A DNA stretch of 32,194 nt. Source: CAJXNP01 sp050305935. Its GTDB lineage: Bacteria; Bacteroidota; Bacteroidia; Cytophagales; Cyclobacteriaceae. Shown one piece after another: positions 19,761 to 26,917 of the stretch. Positions within the stretch are counted from its first letter, which is position 1. Each line of letters opens with the position of its first letter. The stretch lies in the NCBI GenBank assembly GCA_050305935.1, contig JBNLGG010000048.1, forward strand, positions 1 to 32,194, in the 5' to 3' direction. A program made the position numbers and the translations under genes. Under the pieces are notes generated by a model. That model had not been told where the DNA came from, searched no databases, and was given only the letters and a program-made list of their open reading frames with translations.

Positions 19761-21362
19761 ATGAAACTAAAATTGAAAATAATATATCTTTTCCTCGTAT
19801 TCTCCGGATTCTTAGCGTCCTGTGGTGAGGATTTTCTGGACCGTCCGTCTCTGTCAGAGATAGCGGCTGATAATTTTTATCAAACTCCCGAAGATTTGGG
19901 GCTGGCAACGGCCTCTCTATATGCCGGTGAACAATGGGCTGAATGGACATATCTCAGTTACTTGCCGGTGGGTGAAGTGCTCAGTGGAAATATGGCTATG
20001 GGATACAATGGCGATGCGGTACAGTTCAATACATTTGCGGTAACAAATTTGAACGGGATGCTGGTAGCCAATTGGAAGGGAATGTACAATGTAATTGCAC
20101 ATTGCAATGTTAACATCAAAGCCATTACAGAACAAGCGTCGGCTACTATTCCCGAGGAGGTTAGAAATGCAGCTCTTGCGGAAGCAAGGTTTATCCGCGC
20201 CTTTGCCTACTACGACCTGGCTATGCTGTGGGGACCAGTCCCTATTATTGAAGACAATACTACCTTGATCAACTCACCGTTTGTGCGCAGAAATGAGCTC
20301 AACGATGTGTACCAATTTATTGTCAACGACCTGACTTTCGCAGTCAAGCACCTTCCCGAGGGCCCCGATGTGGCATGGGTTGATTGGGCTGATGGAAGGG
20401 TCACTACGTGGTCTGCCCAGGGTTTATTGAGTAAGGTGTACTTAACCTGGTCAGGATTGGGCAAGAGTGCTGGTTCTCTTGATGAGTCAATGTTAGACAG
20501 TGCGGCGTTCTATGCTGGTAATGTGTGCAAAAACAGCGGCTTAAATCTGTTGGAAAATTATGCTGATCTATTCACGGTCGCGCATAATGATAATGAGGAA
20601 TCTTTGTTTGCGCTTCAATGGGACCCAAACATGAGCGGCTGGCTTGGTGGGAATATGTTGCAACTATTTTCTTCTGGGGGGGTTGAAATATCAGCCAACG
20701 GATCGCCAGGATGGTTTGGTATCCATCCTACTTACGACATATACCTTAAATATTCCGAAAAAGATACCATAAGGCGCAAAGCTACTTTTATGCTTCGAGA
20801 CGATTACTACCCCGAGCTAAATGCAGCCAAAGGCGGATTTACTTACACAGGCGATGCAGGTTTGAAGAAACACATCATCGGTACACGTGAAGATAACAAT
20901 GCTCCTACCATGACTCAAACTACTTCTGCTGAGCATAATGCATTGTTGCGACTTGCCGATGTGTACCTGCTGTATGCTGAGGCCATTTTAGGCAATAGCG
21001 CTACGACTGCGGATGTCGACGCCTTGATGTACTTCAACCTCGTGCGGCAAAGGGCCGGTCTTGATCCCGTGGACGTTTTGGATTTCGACACAATTTTAAA
21101 GGAAAGAAGGCTCGAACTAGCGGGTGAAAGTCAATATTGGTTTGACCTCGTGAGGCTTTCTTACTACAATCCTTCGAAGGCCGCCAGCATTCTTAACAAT
21201 CAGGAACGCGTTCGTTTCGAATACGACGGGGAGGTTGCGACACCCGGAGATGCCTGGGGTGAAGTTACGCCGGCGAATGATGACACCTTCAGACTTCCAT
21301 TGCCAGCCGTTGAAGTAACAGCGAACAACAAGTTGCTAGCAGAGCCAGTACCTTATTTTTAA
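19761..21362 (+). CDS. SusD/RagB-family glycan-binding lipoprotein
   Basis: A 533-residue SusD homologue. The signal peptide ends in GFLASC with Cys21 as the lipidation site, and the mature start EDFLDRPS is the typical SusD N-terminus. The helical TPR-like scaffold shows as ARFIRAFAYYDLAMLWGPVPI (about 136-156) and the LLRLADVYLLYAEAILGN segment (about 395-412); the C-terminal RRLELAGESQYWFDLVRL motif (about 452-469) is also canonical. It forms the lid on the SusC barrel and delivers oligosaccharides to it at the cell surface. The gene lies between SusC and the IPT lipoprotein with gaps of 11 and 16 bases, a normal operon arrangement. The ligand cannot be read from the sequence; xyloglucan is inferred from the locus. 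Confidence 0.96.
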   Translation: MKLKLKIIYLFLVFSGFLASCGEDFLDRPSLSEIAADNFYQTPEDLGLATASLYAGEQWAEWTYLSYLPVGEVLSGNMAMGYNGDAVQFNTFAVTNLNGMLVANWKGMYNVIAHCNVNIKAITEQASATIPEEVRNAALAEARFIRAFAYYDLAMLWGPVPIIEDNTTLINSPFVRRNELNDVYQFIVNDLTFAVKHLPEGPDVAWVDWADGRVTTWSAQGLLSKVYLTWSGLGKSAGSLDESMLDSAAFYAGNVCKNSGLNLLENYADLFTVAHNDNEESLFALQWDPNMSGWLGGNMLQLFSSGGVEISANGSPGWFGIHPTYDIYLKYSEKDTIRRKATFMLRDDYYPELNAAKGGFTYTGDAGLKKHIIGTREDNNAPTMTQTTSAEHNALLRLADVYLLYAEAILGNSATTADVDALMYFNLVRQRAGLDPVDVLDFDTILKERRLELAGESQYWFDLVRLSYYNPSKAASILNNQERVRFEYDGEVATPGDAWGEVTPANDDTFRLPLPAVEVTANNKLLAEPVPYF

Positions 21363-21378
21363 CATTGAATTGGAAAAC

Positions 21379-22935
21379 ATGAAAAAGATATTATTCAAAT
21401 ACACATACGCATTGCCGTTGCTTTTTTTCGCTGCGGTGATAGTTTTCATCTCCTCATGCGAGGATAAGATGGAAGTAGATGGTCCTCCGGTTATTAAAGA
21501 GGTTCGCAATTATGCAGCCTCGCCTGATGATACCACAATTACATCGTTAAACGACGGCCAGTGGGTGGTTTTGCTGGGGGAAAACCTGAGTGCAGTAACC
21601 CACTTGTATTTTGCCGGCGTAGAAGCTTCTATTAACAATACCTTGTTTACCGATAAAAGTATTGTCGTGCAGGTACCCTCGATTCCATTTCTATCGGTGC
21701 CGAGAGACCAACTAAATATTGTTACTGCGGTTAGCGAAGGTGGAATGACCAATTTTGAGATTAAAGTCACTGGGTCACCCATTATTGCTTACGTACGAAA
21801 TTCCAGTGCCGATAACGAAATTATTGATATGGTTTTTCCCGAGCAGGAAATCAACATTGTCGGAGTTAATCTTGAAAATGCTACCAGCATAGCATTCCAG
21901 GGTGTTGAGGCGGATTTGAGTAATGTGGTGTACACAGATTCAAGTGCTATTGTTCAAGTGCCGTCTAATTTATCCGGCGGGGATGCTACATTGGTGAATA
22001 TGATTACCTACACCACCAACCTTGGATCAGGCAATTTTGGAATAAGAATCGTTGGTCCTCCTATCGTCACCCGTGTTTCCTATGAGATTCCTAACGAGGG
22101 CGACACAGTCTTTCTCTACGGGTATAATTTTGTTTCTGTCGAAAGTATAACATTTGCGGGGGAAACGATTTCATCCTTTGAGGAATCGGAAGACGGAAAT
22201 TCTGTGATGTTTGTTTCACCTAAGCTAACGGGAAGCGGACCTGTGGAGGTTGTAACGCCGGGAGGTTTCTTCACATCTGCATTCAAGGTAAACGATATTG
22301 ACTACATAAACACCGGTGGCCTGGGTATTATAGGCAATATGGAATGGGGTAGTTATTTTGGTTGGGGATGGGGAAATGGTAACGTAGCCCTTACTAGCTC
22401 CGATCCAAATTCAGGTTGGCCTTCCTATAATGCCGATTACGGGGTTGGTACTGGAATGTACCTTGTATATAAAAGCAATCCTCTGGCATCCGGAGAAAGT
22501 GGTTATTTAGACGATTGGGGTGGAAATCAAATTGCTATGGGTGACGGTGGTGGTGACTGGGTGCCCACAGAAAACCTTAGTGATGCAGGAGATAAGTGGG
22601 CTTTAAAATTTGAAATATATGTTAAGCAGCCATGGAGCGGAGGTACGCTATGTATTAGAACTGAAGGTCCTGTCGACCATGTAGCACGATATGAGCCCTG
22701 GAAAGTTGGGAATAAATCTGTTGCCTATACGACTGAGGGATGGCAAACGGTGACTATCCCGTTATCTTCCTTCCGACTTGATGAGGGTGCAGGTGACCCT
22801 ATTTCGAAAGTATCGGATTTGTTTGATGTTAACAAAGCAAAGGTTTTCATGAGAATGTACCTGAAAAACTTTGGAACTTCAACGACAGCCAATATTGAAA
22901 TTGCTGTTGATAATTTCAGGGTCACAAAAAGATAA
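21379..22935 (+). CDS. IPT/TIG-domain surface glycan-binding lipoprotein (SGBP-B-like)
   Basis: A 518-residue protein from ATG 21379; an in-frame TTG nine bases upstream is less likely. The lipoprotein signal ends in FISSC (Cys27) and is followed by the acidic EDKMEVD, a pattern linked to surface export in Bacteroidota. Three tandem immunoglobulin-like IPT/TIG domains follow, each with a PxIxxVR...G.N...I.F.G signature (about 38-130, 131-230 and 231-310). The C-terminal 200 residues are rich in Trp and Gly (NMEWGSYFGWGWGNGN, AMGDGGGDW) and end in IAVDNFRVTKR, as in the glycan-binding end domain of this protein class. The layout matches SGBP-B of the Bacteroides ovatus xyloglucan locus, where the terminal domain holds the polysaccharide. 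There is no catalytic signature. It is the last gene before a strong terminator. Confidence 0.9.
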   Translation: MKKILFKYTYALPLLFFAAVIVFISSCEDKMEVDGPPVIKEVRNYAASPDDTTITSLNDGQWVVLLGENLSAVTHLYFAGVEASINNTLFTDKSIVVQVPSIPFLSVPRDQLNIVTAVSEGGMTNFEIKVTGSPIIAYVRNSSADNEIIDMVFPEQEINIVGVNLENATSIAFQGVEADLSNVVYTDSSAIVQVPSNLSGGDATLVNMITYTTNLGSGNFGIRIVGPPIVTRVSYEIPNEGDTVFLYGYNFVSVESITFAGETISSFEESEDGNSVMFVSPKLTGSGPVEVVTPGGFFTSAFKVNDIDYINTGGLGIIGNMEWGSYFGWGWGNGNVALTSSDPNSGWPSYNADYGVGTGMYLVYKSNPLASGESGYLDDWGGNQIAMGDGGGDWVPTENLSDAGDKWALKFEIYVKQPWSGGTLCIRTEGPVDHVARYEPWKVGNKSVAYTTEGWQTVTIPLSSFRLDEGAGDPISKVSDLFDVNKAKVFMRMYLKNFGTSTTANIEIAVDNFRVTKR

Positions 22936-22949
22936 TCGATAACAAAACA

Positions 22950-22988
22950 GACCTGCCCAACAACCTGGGTAGGGCAGGTCTTTTTTTT
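22950..22988 (+). terminator. Intrinsic terminator after the SusC/SusD/SGBP operon
   Basis: A perfect 9-bp GC-rich stem, GACCTGCCC (22950-22958) with GGGCAGGTC (22972-22980), encloses a 13-base loop and is followed directly by eight T residues (22981-22988). It starts 15 bases after the SGBP stop codon. This is the clearest terminator in the window and separates the uptake operon from the GH74 unit. Confidence 0.93.
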
Positions 22989-23024
22989 AAACTTCAGTTT
23001 AATCTGAACCTTTAGGTTAAAGAT

Positions 23025-23058
23025 AATCCGGTGGACATTTTACTTGCCACCGGATTTT
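23025..23058 (+). terminator. Second inverted repeat downstream of the operon
   Basis: AATCCGGTGG (23025-23034) pairs perfectly with CCACCGGATT (23047-23056) across a 12-base loop, ending in TTTT (23055-23058). It may be a back-up terminator or an RNA structure in the leader of the GH74 transcript. The remainder of 22936-23250 shows only smaller inverted words (TTCAG/CTGAA at 22993-23008) and an A/T-rich stretch before the GH74 start; no clear promoter pattern was seen. Confidence 0.5.
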
Positions 23059-23250
23059 AAAACCAAACTGGGAGGATTTGTAATTGACGTGGTGTGTTGT
23101 GCTTAAAATGCTCAAAGTGCTACCACACCGTTAGACTATTTTTTACAGAATTTTAATCGCTACCCTATAGAAAGAGTAGCAAAAATCCAGGCTCAACCAC
23201 AACCACAAGAGATTTTCTATTTTTTAATTATCACTTTTAAAACTTAAAAT

Positions 23251-26200
23251 ATGAAAAAAATCTACCGTGGTAAAAGCAGTTTCAGGCTAAGGGTTCTTGC
23301 CCTTCTATGTTTACTTGTAGCAATTCTTGTGTTTCAGGGCTATCAAACAAAGGCCCAATCTACAGCAGACTATAACTGGCAGATTGCCCCGATCGGAGGT
23401 GGCGGATTTGTGACCGGAATCATTACACACCCGACCTCTGGCGACAGGTATTGCCGTACGGATGTGGGCGGAGCTTACCGATGGGATGCTGCAAACGAAA
23501 AATGGATTCAATTACTAGACTGGTTTGACGAGTCAGAAAGTGGATTTTATGGCGTGGAATCTTTGGCGCTGGATCCACAAAATCCCAATAATATCTACAT
23601 GCTCTGTGGAACCTCCTATATCAATGGCGGCAGATCGGCCATATTGAAATCCACGGACAAAGGAAATACCTTCACGTATACCGATGTAACCTCCCAATTT
23701 AAAGCGCATGGAAATGGGAGCGGACGCGGGAACGGAGAACGTCTTGTCGTAGATCCCAATAACAGCAACGTATTATTCGTCGGTACCAGGGCCAACGGGC
23801 TATGGAAGAGTACGGACGCTGGCGTTACCTGGAACCAGATCTGGACTGGCGTAACCTCCACGCCAAATGGGAACGGTATATGTTTTGTGCTTTTTGACCC
23901 TTCAAGCAATGTAGTAAACGGGGTTACTCAAACCATGTACATCGGCGTTTCCCGCACCGGAGGAGCGACTCTCTACAAGAGTACAAACGGGGGCACCAGC
24001 TTTTCCGATATTTCCCCGACCACCGATTTTATGCCACACCGGGCTGCCTTGCAGGGAACCACGATGTACGTCACCTATTCGGATCATCAAGGTCCTCAAT
24101 CCACAAATGGTGACGGGAAGGTATATAAGCTGAACACCTCTACAGGGGTGTGGACTAATGTAACACCCGTTCATAATAAGGATTATTGCTACGGAGGCGT
24201 AAGTATAGACCCTACTAATGTCAATCGGGTGCTTGTCTCAACCAGTGGCATATATTGGAACAACCAGTTCGGCACGGGCTGGGCAGACTTTATTTTTCTC
24301 TCTACCGATGGGGGATCGAGTTGGACCCTTAAGATCGGCCCAAATTCCACATATGATGCTAATGGCATGGAATGGTCGCGAGAGAAGGTAGCGATTAACT
24401 GGATGGACTGTATCGAGTTTGACCAGGACAATCTTAATAAGGTGCGGGTAATTGGCGGAGGAGGGGTATATACCTGTTCCGATATCACAGCCACGAATAC
24501 TACATGGAAATATGATGTGATGGGCATTGAAGAGACGGCACTCCTTGACGGGATAAGCATTCCCGGAGGTCCCGTCATCACCTCATTTGGAGACGTAACA
24601 GGCTTTGTACATGAACCACTGACTTCTTTTCCATCAAAAAAACTAGCGCCTACAGATCAAAATAACCAGAGCATTGCTTACGCTGCAACCAATCCAAACA
24701 AAATAGTAAGAGCGGCTAATGAGGGAAGCGTTGTTTACTATTCAACTGATATGGGTTCTACATGGACGGCATCCCCTACTAATATGGGTGCTGATGGAAG
24801 AGTTGCTATCAGCGCAGATGGAGGCACCATACTGCATTGCCCCAAAAATTTGTCAACTACCTACTATACGACTGACAACGGAGCCAGCTGGGCGAGCTGT
24901 TCAGGGGTATCAGTTGCAGATGCTACTCCGGTAGCTGATCAGGTGAATTCGAATTATTTCTACATATTCCATCCAAAGACCGGGCAGATGTATACAAGCT
25001 CCGACAAGGGAGTCAGTTTCTCGGTAGTAGGCACGCCGGGCGCATCCACGGCGAATTATCCATGGGATCCAGTTGTGATTCGGGCAGTGCCAGGCTTTGA
25101 AGGTCATATTTGGGTGCCTCTTTATAACAATGGATTGAAATACTCTACCGACCATGGAGCGACTTTTACGAATCTTACTAACGTAACTTACTGCAAAACA
25201 GTAGGGATAGGAAAGACAATGTCGGGAGCCAGTTATCCTACAGTTTTCATCTGGGGAACGGTGTCAGGTGTTACCGGCCTCTTCAGATCAACAGACCAGG
25301 GTAATACATGGCTCAAATTAAATGATGATGCCCATGAATTTGGAGGAGCTCCATTGCTATTCGGAGATATGAACATTGCCGGAAGAGTATACATGAGCGC
25401 TGGTGGAGGACGAGGTTTAGTTTACTGGGAACCGTCTTCATGTATTCCTTCAACAATTACTCCATACCTACTGATCGATGGTGGTTCCTGGCAGCAGACA
25501 GCCAGTGCCAGCTTGACTGCAGGGGGTAGTGTAAAATTTGGCCCTCAGCCTGTAAATGGAGGATCGTGGAGCTGGAGCGGACCAAATGGATTTAGTGCCT
25601 CTACTCGTGAGGTGACGATTTCAAATATCCAGGCCAATCAGACAGGAGACTACGTGGCTACTTACACTAACAGTGGTGGCTGTCAAAGCACTCAGACTTT
25701 TAGCATCACAGTAACCGTTCCTTGTTCACCTACCGCCATTACACCCTACGTGCAAATTAACGGTGGAACCTGGCAGCAGACAGCGACAGCTTCATTAGTT
25801 CAGGGGGGGGCATTGATATTTGGGCCGCAACCTGTCACAGGAGGATCATGGAGTTGGAGTGGGCCTAATAATTTTTCTGCCACTACAAGGGAAGTGAGCA
25901 TTTCAAATATCCAAACCAATCAGGGAGGTAGTTATATAGCCACCTATACAAATGCGGACGGATGTAGCAGTACACAAACGTTTAGTGTAACCGTCACTGG
26001 ATCCATTGTTGTACGGGCCCGGGGCACCAATGGCGATGAAACCATCGAGCTGCATGTAGATGGCAATACGGTGGCTACCTGGACGCTTACCACTTCTTTG
26101 GCGGATTATACTGCTTCGGGAAGCGGGGCAGTAGAGGTTCACTTTACTAACGACGGTAGTAGCAGGGATGTACAGGTGGATTATGTGACCATCAATGGCA

Positions 26201-26616
26201 CTACCTACCAGTCGGAAGACCAGGCTACCAATACGGGAGTATGGCAAAACAGCACCTGTGGTGGATCAAACAGCGAATGGCTGAACTGCAACGGCCATAT
26301 CAGTTATCAGACGGCTGGTAGCTCATCGGCAAGGATCGGCTCTACTGAATTGGAAAGAATGACAGAGGCTGAAAACATCCTTAACGATGTAGTCATTTAC
26401 CCCAATCCCACCAGTGGTAAATTTGTGCTTGCGTTTCCTGAAACTTCACAGACTGTAAGTGTCAATATTTTTGATACCCATGGCAAATTGCTTTATAAAA
26501 GGGCATTTAGCAATGGTGGCAAGTTGGATATAGATTCCAGGCTGAAAACAGGGATTTACATTGTGAATGCTAGATCTGAAGGAATGAGCCTGACTAAAAA
26601 GCTGATAATACAGTGA
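23251..26616 (+). CDS. GH74 endo-xyloglucanase with two Ig-like domains, CBM60 and T9SS sorting domain
   Basis: A 1121-residue multidomain secreted enzyme. The signal peptide ends near residue 36 (QTKAQ). Two seven-bladed propeller lobes (about 40-725) are typical of GH74, with repeated STDxGxTW blade motifs; the catalytic acids are likely Asp71 in CRTDVGGAYRW and Asp448 in SFGDVTGF. Two tandem 94-residue Ig/PKD-like repeats follow (about 731-824 and 825-918), then a CBM60-type module (about 918-1022, VVRARGTNGDETIEL to CGGSNSEWLNCNGHISY) and a C-terminal T9SS type A domain starting at IYPNP (about 1049). GH74 enzymes cut the glucan backbone of xyloglucan, which anchors the substrate assignment for the whole cluster. 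The T9SS domain predicts export across the outer membrane. It begins a new unit after a terminator. The CBM60 module and the 3' end are shared at DNA level with neighbouring genes. Confidence 0.95.
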   Translation: MKKIYRGKSSFRLRVLALLCLLVAILVFQGYQTKAQSTADYNWQIAPIGGGGFVTGIITHPTSGDRYCRTDVGGAYRWDAANEKWIQLLDWFDESESGFYGVESLALDPQNPNNIYMLCGTSYINGGRSAILKSTDKGNTFTYTDVTSQFKAHGNGSGRGNGERLVVDPNNSNVLFVGTRANGLWKSTDAGVTWNQIWTGVTSTPNGNGICFVLFDPSSNVVNGVTQTMYIGVSRTGGATLYKSTNGGTSFSDISPTTDFMPHRAALQGTTMYVTYSDHQGPQSTNGDGKVYKLNTSTGVWTNVTPVHNKDYCYGGVSIDPTNVNRVLVSTSGIYWNNQFGTGWADFIFLSTDGGSSWTLKIGPNSTYDANGMEWSREKVAINWMDCIEFDQDNLNKVRVIGGGGVYTCSDITATNTTWKYDVMGIEETALLDGISIPGGPVITSFGDVTGFVHEPLTSFPSKKLAPTDQNNQSIAYAATNPNKIVRAANEGSVVYYSTDMGSTWTASPTNMGADGRVAISADGGTILHCPKNLSTTYYTTDNGASWASCSGVSVADATPVADQVNSNYFYIFHPKTGQMYTSSDKGVSFSVVGTPGASTANYPWDPVVIRAVPGFEGHIWVPLYNNGLKYSTDHGATFTNLTNVTYCKTVGIGKTMSGASYPTVFIWGTVSGVTGLFRSTDQGNTWLKLNDDAHEFGGAPLLFGDMNIAGRVYMSAGGGRGLVYWEPSSCIPSTITPYLLIDGGSWQQTASASLTAGGSVKFGPQPVNGGSWSWSGPNGFSASTREVTISNIQANQTGDYVATYTNSGGCQSTQTFSITVTVPCSPTAITPYVQINGGTWQQTATASLVQGGALIFGPQPVTGGSWSWSGPNNFSATTREVSISNIQTNQGGSYIATYTNADGCSSTQTFSVTVTGSIVVRARGTNGDETIELHVDGNTVATWTLTTSLADYTASGSGAVEVHFTNDGSSRDVQVDYVTINGTTYQSEDQATNTGVWQNSTCGGSNSEWLNCNGHISYQTAGSSSARIGSTELERMTEAENILNDVVIYPNPTSGKFVLAFPETSQTVSVNIFDTHGKLLYKRAFSNGGKLDIDSRLKTGIYIVNARSEGMSLTKKLIIQ
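25441..26004 (+). repeat. Tandem pair of 282-base Ig-like domain repeats inside GH74
   Basis: Two in-frame units, 25441-25722 and 25723-26004, each 282 bases (94 codons), encode Ig/PKD-like domains with matching TITPYxxIxGGxWQQTAxASL openings, a central GGSWSWSGPN and a TQTFSxTVT end. They have diverged clearly in sequence while keeping the same length, so the duplication is not recent. They act as spacers between the catalytic propellers and the binding module. Confidence 0.85.
26005..26424 (+). repeat. CBM60 plus sorting-linker module, copy 1 (in GH74)
   Basis: This segment encodes the CBM60 module, linker and start of the T9SS domain and has a close copy at 28915-29335 in the CE4 gene. 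Bases 26128-26251 are identical to 29039-29162 over 124 positions; identity is lower on both flanks but still high. Copy 1 has six extra codons near the linker (TAGS region). Such a sharp block of identity suggests recent gene conversion or module shuffling. Confidence 0.9.
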
Positions 26617-26636
26617 TGATTTAACAGGTAATTGTT

Positions 26637-26666
26637 TTTCCGGGAGTTTTTTTAAACTCCCGGAAA
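26637..26666 (+). terminator. Perfect 13-bp inverted repeat after GH74
   Basis: TTTCCGGGAGTTT (26637-26649) pairs without mismatch with AAACTCCCGGAAA (26654-26666) around a TTTT loop, 20 bases after the GH74 stop. There is no downstream T-run of the classical kind, so it may be a terminator, an attenuator letting some transcript through, or a 3' end stabiliser. A near copy follows the first GH5 gene (31815-31842). Confidence 0.6.
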
Positions 26667-26680
26667 TTACCAGAAAAATA

Positions 26681-26908
26681 ATGAAAATGAAAACGACTTT
26701 GAAACACCTTGATCACATACTAATCAACTATGTGCGAGGAGATTACCAAAAGGAAGCTGAATTTATAAATGGATTCCTGTACGCATTTGGTGGTCAAAAG
26801 GTGGTGGACGAAGTTGCCTGTCAGGGAACAAAAGCGCTTGCCTTAGATCCACAAAATCCTAAAAAAAGCAAGGCTTTTTTTGAATTACATTCTTTAAATA
26901 AAATTTAA
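26681..26908 (+). CDS. Small hypothetical protein, 75 residues
   Basis: A short open frame starting at ATG 26681 (a second in-frame ATG lies at 26687) that encodes a hydrophilic, Lys-rich protein without signal peptide, membrane segment or cysteine pair. I do not recognise the family. It is placed 14 bases after a strong hairpin and its stop lies nine bases before the CE4 start, so if translated it would be the first gene of that unit, perhaps coupled to it. The predicted product would be cytoplasmic, unlike every exported enzyme around it. Evidence for being real is the tight spacing and a plausible codon pattern; it could equally be a chance frame in a leader region. Confidence 0.45.
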   Translation: MKMKTTLKHLDHILINYVRGDYQKEAEFINGFLYAFGGQKVVDEVACQGTKALALDPQNPKKSKAFFELHSLNKI

Positions 26909-26917
26909 ATAACAGAT

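Noticed and set aside
25804..25811. Run of eight G residues in GH74 as a phase-variation tract
   Set aside because: It simply encodes Gly-Gly codons within the conserved Ig-like repeat and the frame is intact; a single such tract is not evidence for switching.
26840..26880. Similarity of ALALDPQNP in the small ORF to SLALDPQNP in GH74
   Set aside because: Only about nine residues and a short common word (GATCCACAAAATCC); nothing else of the propeller is present, so it is probably chance rather than a GH74 fragment.
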